Positions 41,540 to 42,845 of a stretch of DNA of 42,845 nucleotides are shown here, in pieces. The position numbers were made by a program, and so were the translations under genes. The DNA lies in contig JBJXFU010000192.1 in NCBI GenBank assembly GCA_046155885.1, forward strand, positions 1 to 42,845. The letters run 5' to 3'. The DNA comes from JAOADN01 sp046155885. GTDB taxonomy: Bacteria; Pseudomonadota; Alphaproteobacteria; Rhodobacterales; Rhodobacteraceae. The notes beneath the pieces are model-generated. The model searched no databases. It was given only the letters and a program-made list of their open reading frames with translations, and had not been told where the DNA came from. Positions within the stretch are counted from its first letter, which is position 1. Every line of letters begins with the position of its first letter.

Positions 41540-42307
41540 TCAAAGCGCCGTGTAGCCTCCGTCGACATACACATCCTGCCCGGTGATCATGTCCGAGGCC
41601 TGCGAGCAGAGGAAAAGGATCACGTCGCAGACCTCGATCACCTGCGCGGTGCGCCCTGCCGGGACGCGGGCGAGGAAGGGGTCGAGCTTGGCGCGGTCGC
41701 CCCAGACCTGGACGCCCATCGGGGTCATGGTGACAGTGGGGCAGACGGCGTTGATCTGGATGTTGAAGCGCGCCCATTCGGCCGTCATCACCTTGCCCAG
41801 CGCATTGAGGCCGTTCTTCGAGGCGGCGTAGGCGCCGTGTTCGGTCAGCGCCACGCCCGAGGTCTGCGAGCTGACATTGACGATCTTGCCGCGCTTCTGG
41901 GCGATCATCGCGGGAGCCAGCGTCTTGGCCATCAGCCAGGGGGCGCGGAGGTTGACGTCCAGCATCTGGTCCCATTCCGCGACGGTCTGGTCGATCAGCG
42001 GCCTTGGCGTGGCGGTGCCGGCGTTGTTCACCAGGATGTCGATGGTGCCCCATTCGGCCAGCGCCCGTTCGGCGGCGGCGACGGGTTCGGTGGGGCTGGC
42101 CATGTCGGCGCGGATGGTCAGGCAGCGGCGGCCGTGGGCCTCGACCGCCTTCCTGGCTTCGGCAAGCCCGGCTTCGTCGCGGGCCACGGCCACGACATCC
42201 GCCCCGGCCTCGGCCAGAAGGCCGACAAGGCCGAACCCGATGCCCTTGGAGGCGCCGGTGACGAGGGCCTTCTGGCCGTCGATGCGGAAACGTTGGGCTG
42301 CGGTCAT
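41540..42307 (-). CDS. Short-chain dehydrogenase/reductase (SDR) family oxidoreductase
   Basis: A 255-residue classical SDR. The NAD(P) site TGASKGIG is at 17-24, NNAG at 94-97, catalytic serine S147 in NVSSQTSG, and Y160-x-x-x-K164 in AYAASK. It ends DVYVDGGYTAL, the family C-terminus. The ATG at 42307 is preceded by GGAGGACACC, an excellent ribosome-binding site; the longer open frame upstream is not needed. The cofactor-binding loop (VVAVARDE) suggests NADP rather than NAD because of the R after A, tentatively. It is followed by the class V aminotransferase-fold gene, which may act on the same keto/hydroxy substrate. Confidence 0.93.
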   Translation of the reverse strand: MTAAQRFRIDGQKALVTGASKGIGFGLVGLLAEAGADVVAVARDEAGLAEARKAVEAHGRRCLTIRADMASPTEPVAAAERALAEWGTIDILVNNAGTATPRPLIDQTVAEWDQMLDVNLRAPWLMAKTLAPAMIAQKRGKIVNVSSQTSGVALTEHGAYAASKNGLNALGKVMTAEWARFNIQINAVCPTVTMTPMGVQVWGDRAKLDPFLARVPAGRTAQVIEVCDVILFLCSQASDMITGQDVYVDGGYTAL

Positions 42308-42332
42308 GGTGTCCTCCCTGTGCGGGGAACGT

Positions 42333-42563
42333 TCACGCCCCCTCGAACTCGCACGGAACATGCACCGACATGCCCAGCCTCTCAAGCGGCTTCCGCCCGC
42401 CGGGTCCGGGCGGGTCCACCACAAAGGCGAAGTCCGCCACCTTCTTGCCGAGGCGCCGGATCGACCTGGCCCGGCCTTCCGCCGTGGCGGAGGCGGTGAG
42501 GAAGTTTTCGAGGAACGGGGCTTCTTTCCGCCCGCTTGCGGGGCGTGGGAATGGCCGCGCCAA
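42333..42563 (-). CDS. Unrecognised small ORF (76 aa), perhaps a gene remnant
   Basis: A 76-codon ORF upstream of the SDR gene, in the same direction and ending 25 bases from the SDR start. It is rich in basic and proline residues, with the C-terminal stretch VADFAFVVDPPGPGGRKPLE reading like the end of a larger protein. I do not recognise a family, and no ribosome-binding site is obvious. It may be a real small gene, a remnant of a larger gene, or chance; reliability is low. The adjoining 42564-42619 shows nothing. Confidence 0.3.
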   Translation of the reverse strand: MARPFPRPASGRKEAPFLENFLTASATAEGRARSIRRLGKKVADFAFVVDPPGPGGRKPLERLGMSVHVPCEFEGA

Positions 42564-42619
42564 TCGCCGCGCCTGTTCCGGGTTCTCAGGCCTGCGCTAT
42601 CGGCCCGGAGCCCGCATTG

Positions 42620-42845
42620 TCATTCGCATGATATCCGCGCCATCGAAGCCACTCTTCTTTCGGCCGCTATGACCAGAGTGTATAAATCTCCATGGGACAG
42701 TTTGTAATCCGGTCGCGCAGAGGTGAAGTATAGCTGGTTCGCATCATCTATCCTCCCCTCCTCAATCTCCCTGGCGATCAGCTCTCCCGTCTCGATCAAT
42801 CCCAGGTATCTGTCGATGGTGCCGTTCAGTCTTTGCAAATCTTCT
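42620..42845 (-). CDS. Hypothetical protein, 5' end outside window
   Basis: An open frame runs into the window from the right edge and ends at the TGA at 42620. The last 75 codons are visible. They read as mostly helical: RLNGTIDRYLGLIETGELIA, REIEEGRIDDANQLYFTSAR, then LVIAAERRVASMARISCE. Base composition is clearly more AT-rich than the rest of the window, hinting at recently acquired DNA. A TTG at 42838 could be a start but the frame stays open to the edge, so the protein is most likely longer. No family recognised. Confidence 0.55.
   Translation of the reverse strand, partial: EDLQRLNGTIDRYLGLIETGELIAREIEEGRIDDANQLYFTSARPDYKLSHGDLYTLVIAAERRVASMARISCE

Overview
The window is GC-rich, densely packed bacterial chromosome. 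It looks like an alphaproteobacterium of the Rhodobacteraceae/Paracoccaceae type. The reasons are a class I lysyl-tRNA synthetase, a Tat-dependent PotABCD-type transporter, the nadD-dacB pair, a TerB-like protein, a DUF4864 lipoprotein-sized gene, a GH28-related beta-helix protein and the acs neighbourhood. No rRNA, tRNA, CRISPR array, prophage or intact transposase gene was seen.

Region 1-3833 (minus strand) is a four-gene polyamine/opine-type ABC importer operon: binding protein, ATPase and two permeases, the last cut by the window edge. A perfect stem-loop lies after the binding-protein gene. Region 4185-9123 is an inorganic-carbon module: a LysR regulator divergent from dabB-dabA, the energy-coupled CO2-hydrating/bicarbonate-accumulating system, with a palindromic candidate operator in the shared promoter region. 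A cold-shock protein follows, with a textbook terminator facing dabA.

Region about 9800-11730 is the least ordinary. It holds two adjacent perfect palindromes, a REPIN-like inverted pair of GTAG-headed REP repeats, a secreted orphan of unusual base composition, a decayed copy of the 3' end of ettA, and a BrnT toxin fused in frame to its BrnA/CopG antitoxin. Next come intact ettA and another GTAG-headed palindrome. I read this as the footprint of an insertion at the 3' end of ettA.

Region 13445-23924 is mainly housekeeping: a GNAT remnant, nadD with a (GGGGGCC)5 tract just upstream, dacB, a DUF2330 protein, a TerB-like protein, lysyl-tRNA synthetase, a CHAD protein, a DUF4864 protein and a large beta-helix protein. 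Region 23932-28000 holds a hybrid histidine kinase with an eroded ATPase domain, coupled to a flavin split-barrel protein, and a divergent SulP anion transporter. Region 28379-31131 is the acs locus. Its downstream partners have decayed: an MFS permease is reduced to its two ends, and a response regulator has TGA at a usual Cys position. The rest is truA, the ycjX-ycjF pair, a DUF2339 membrane protein, an FAD-linked oxidase coupled to an MFS transporter, a class V aminotransferase-fold enzyme, an SDR, and two unrecognised ORFs at the right edge.
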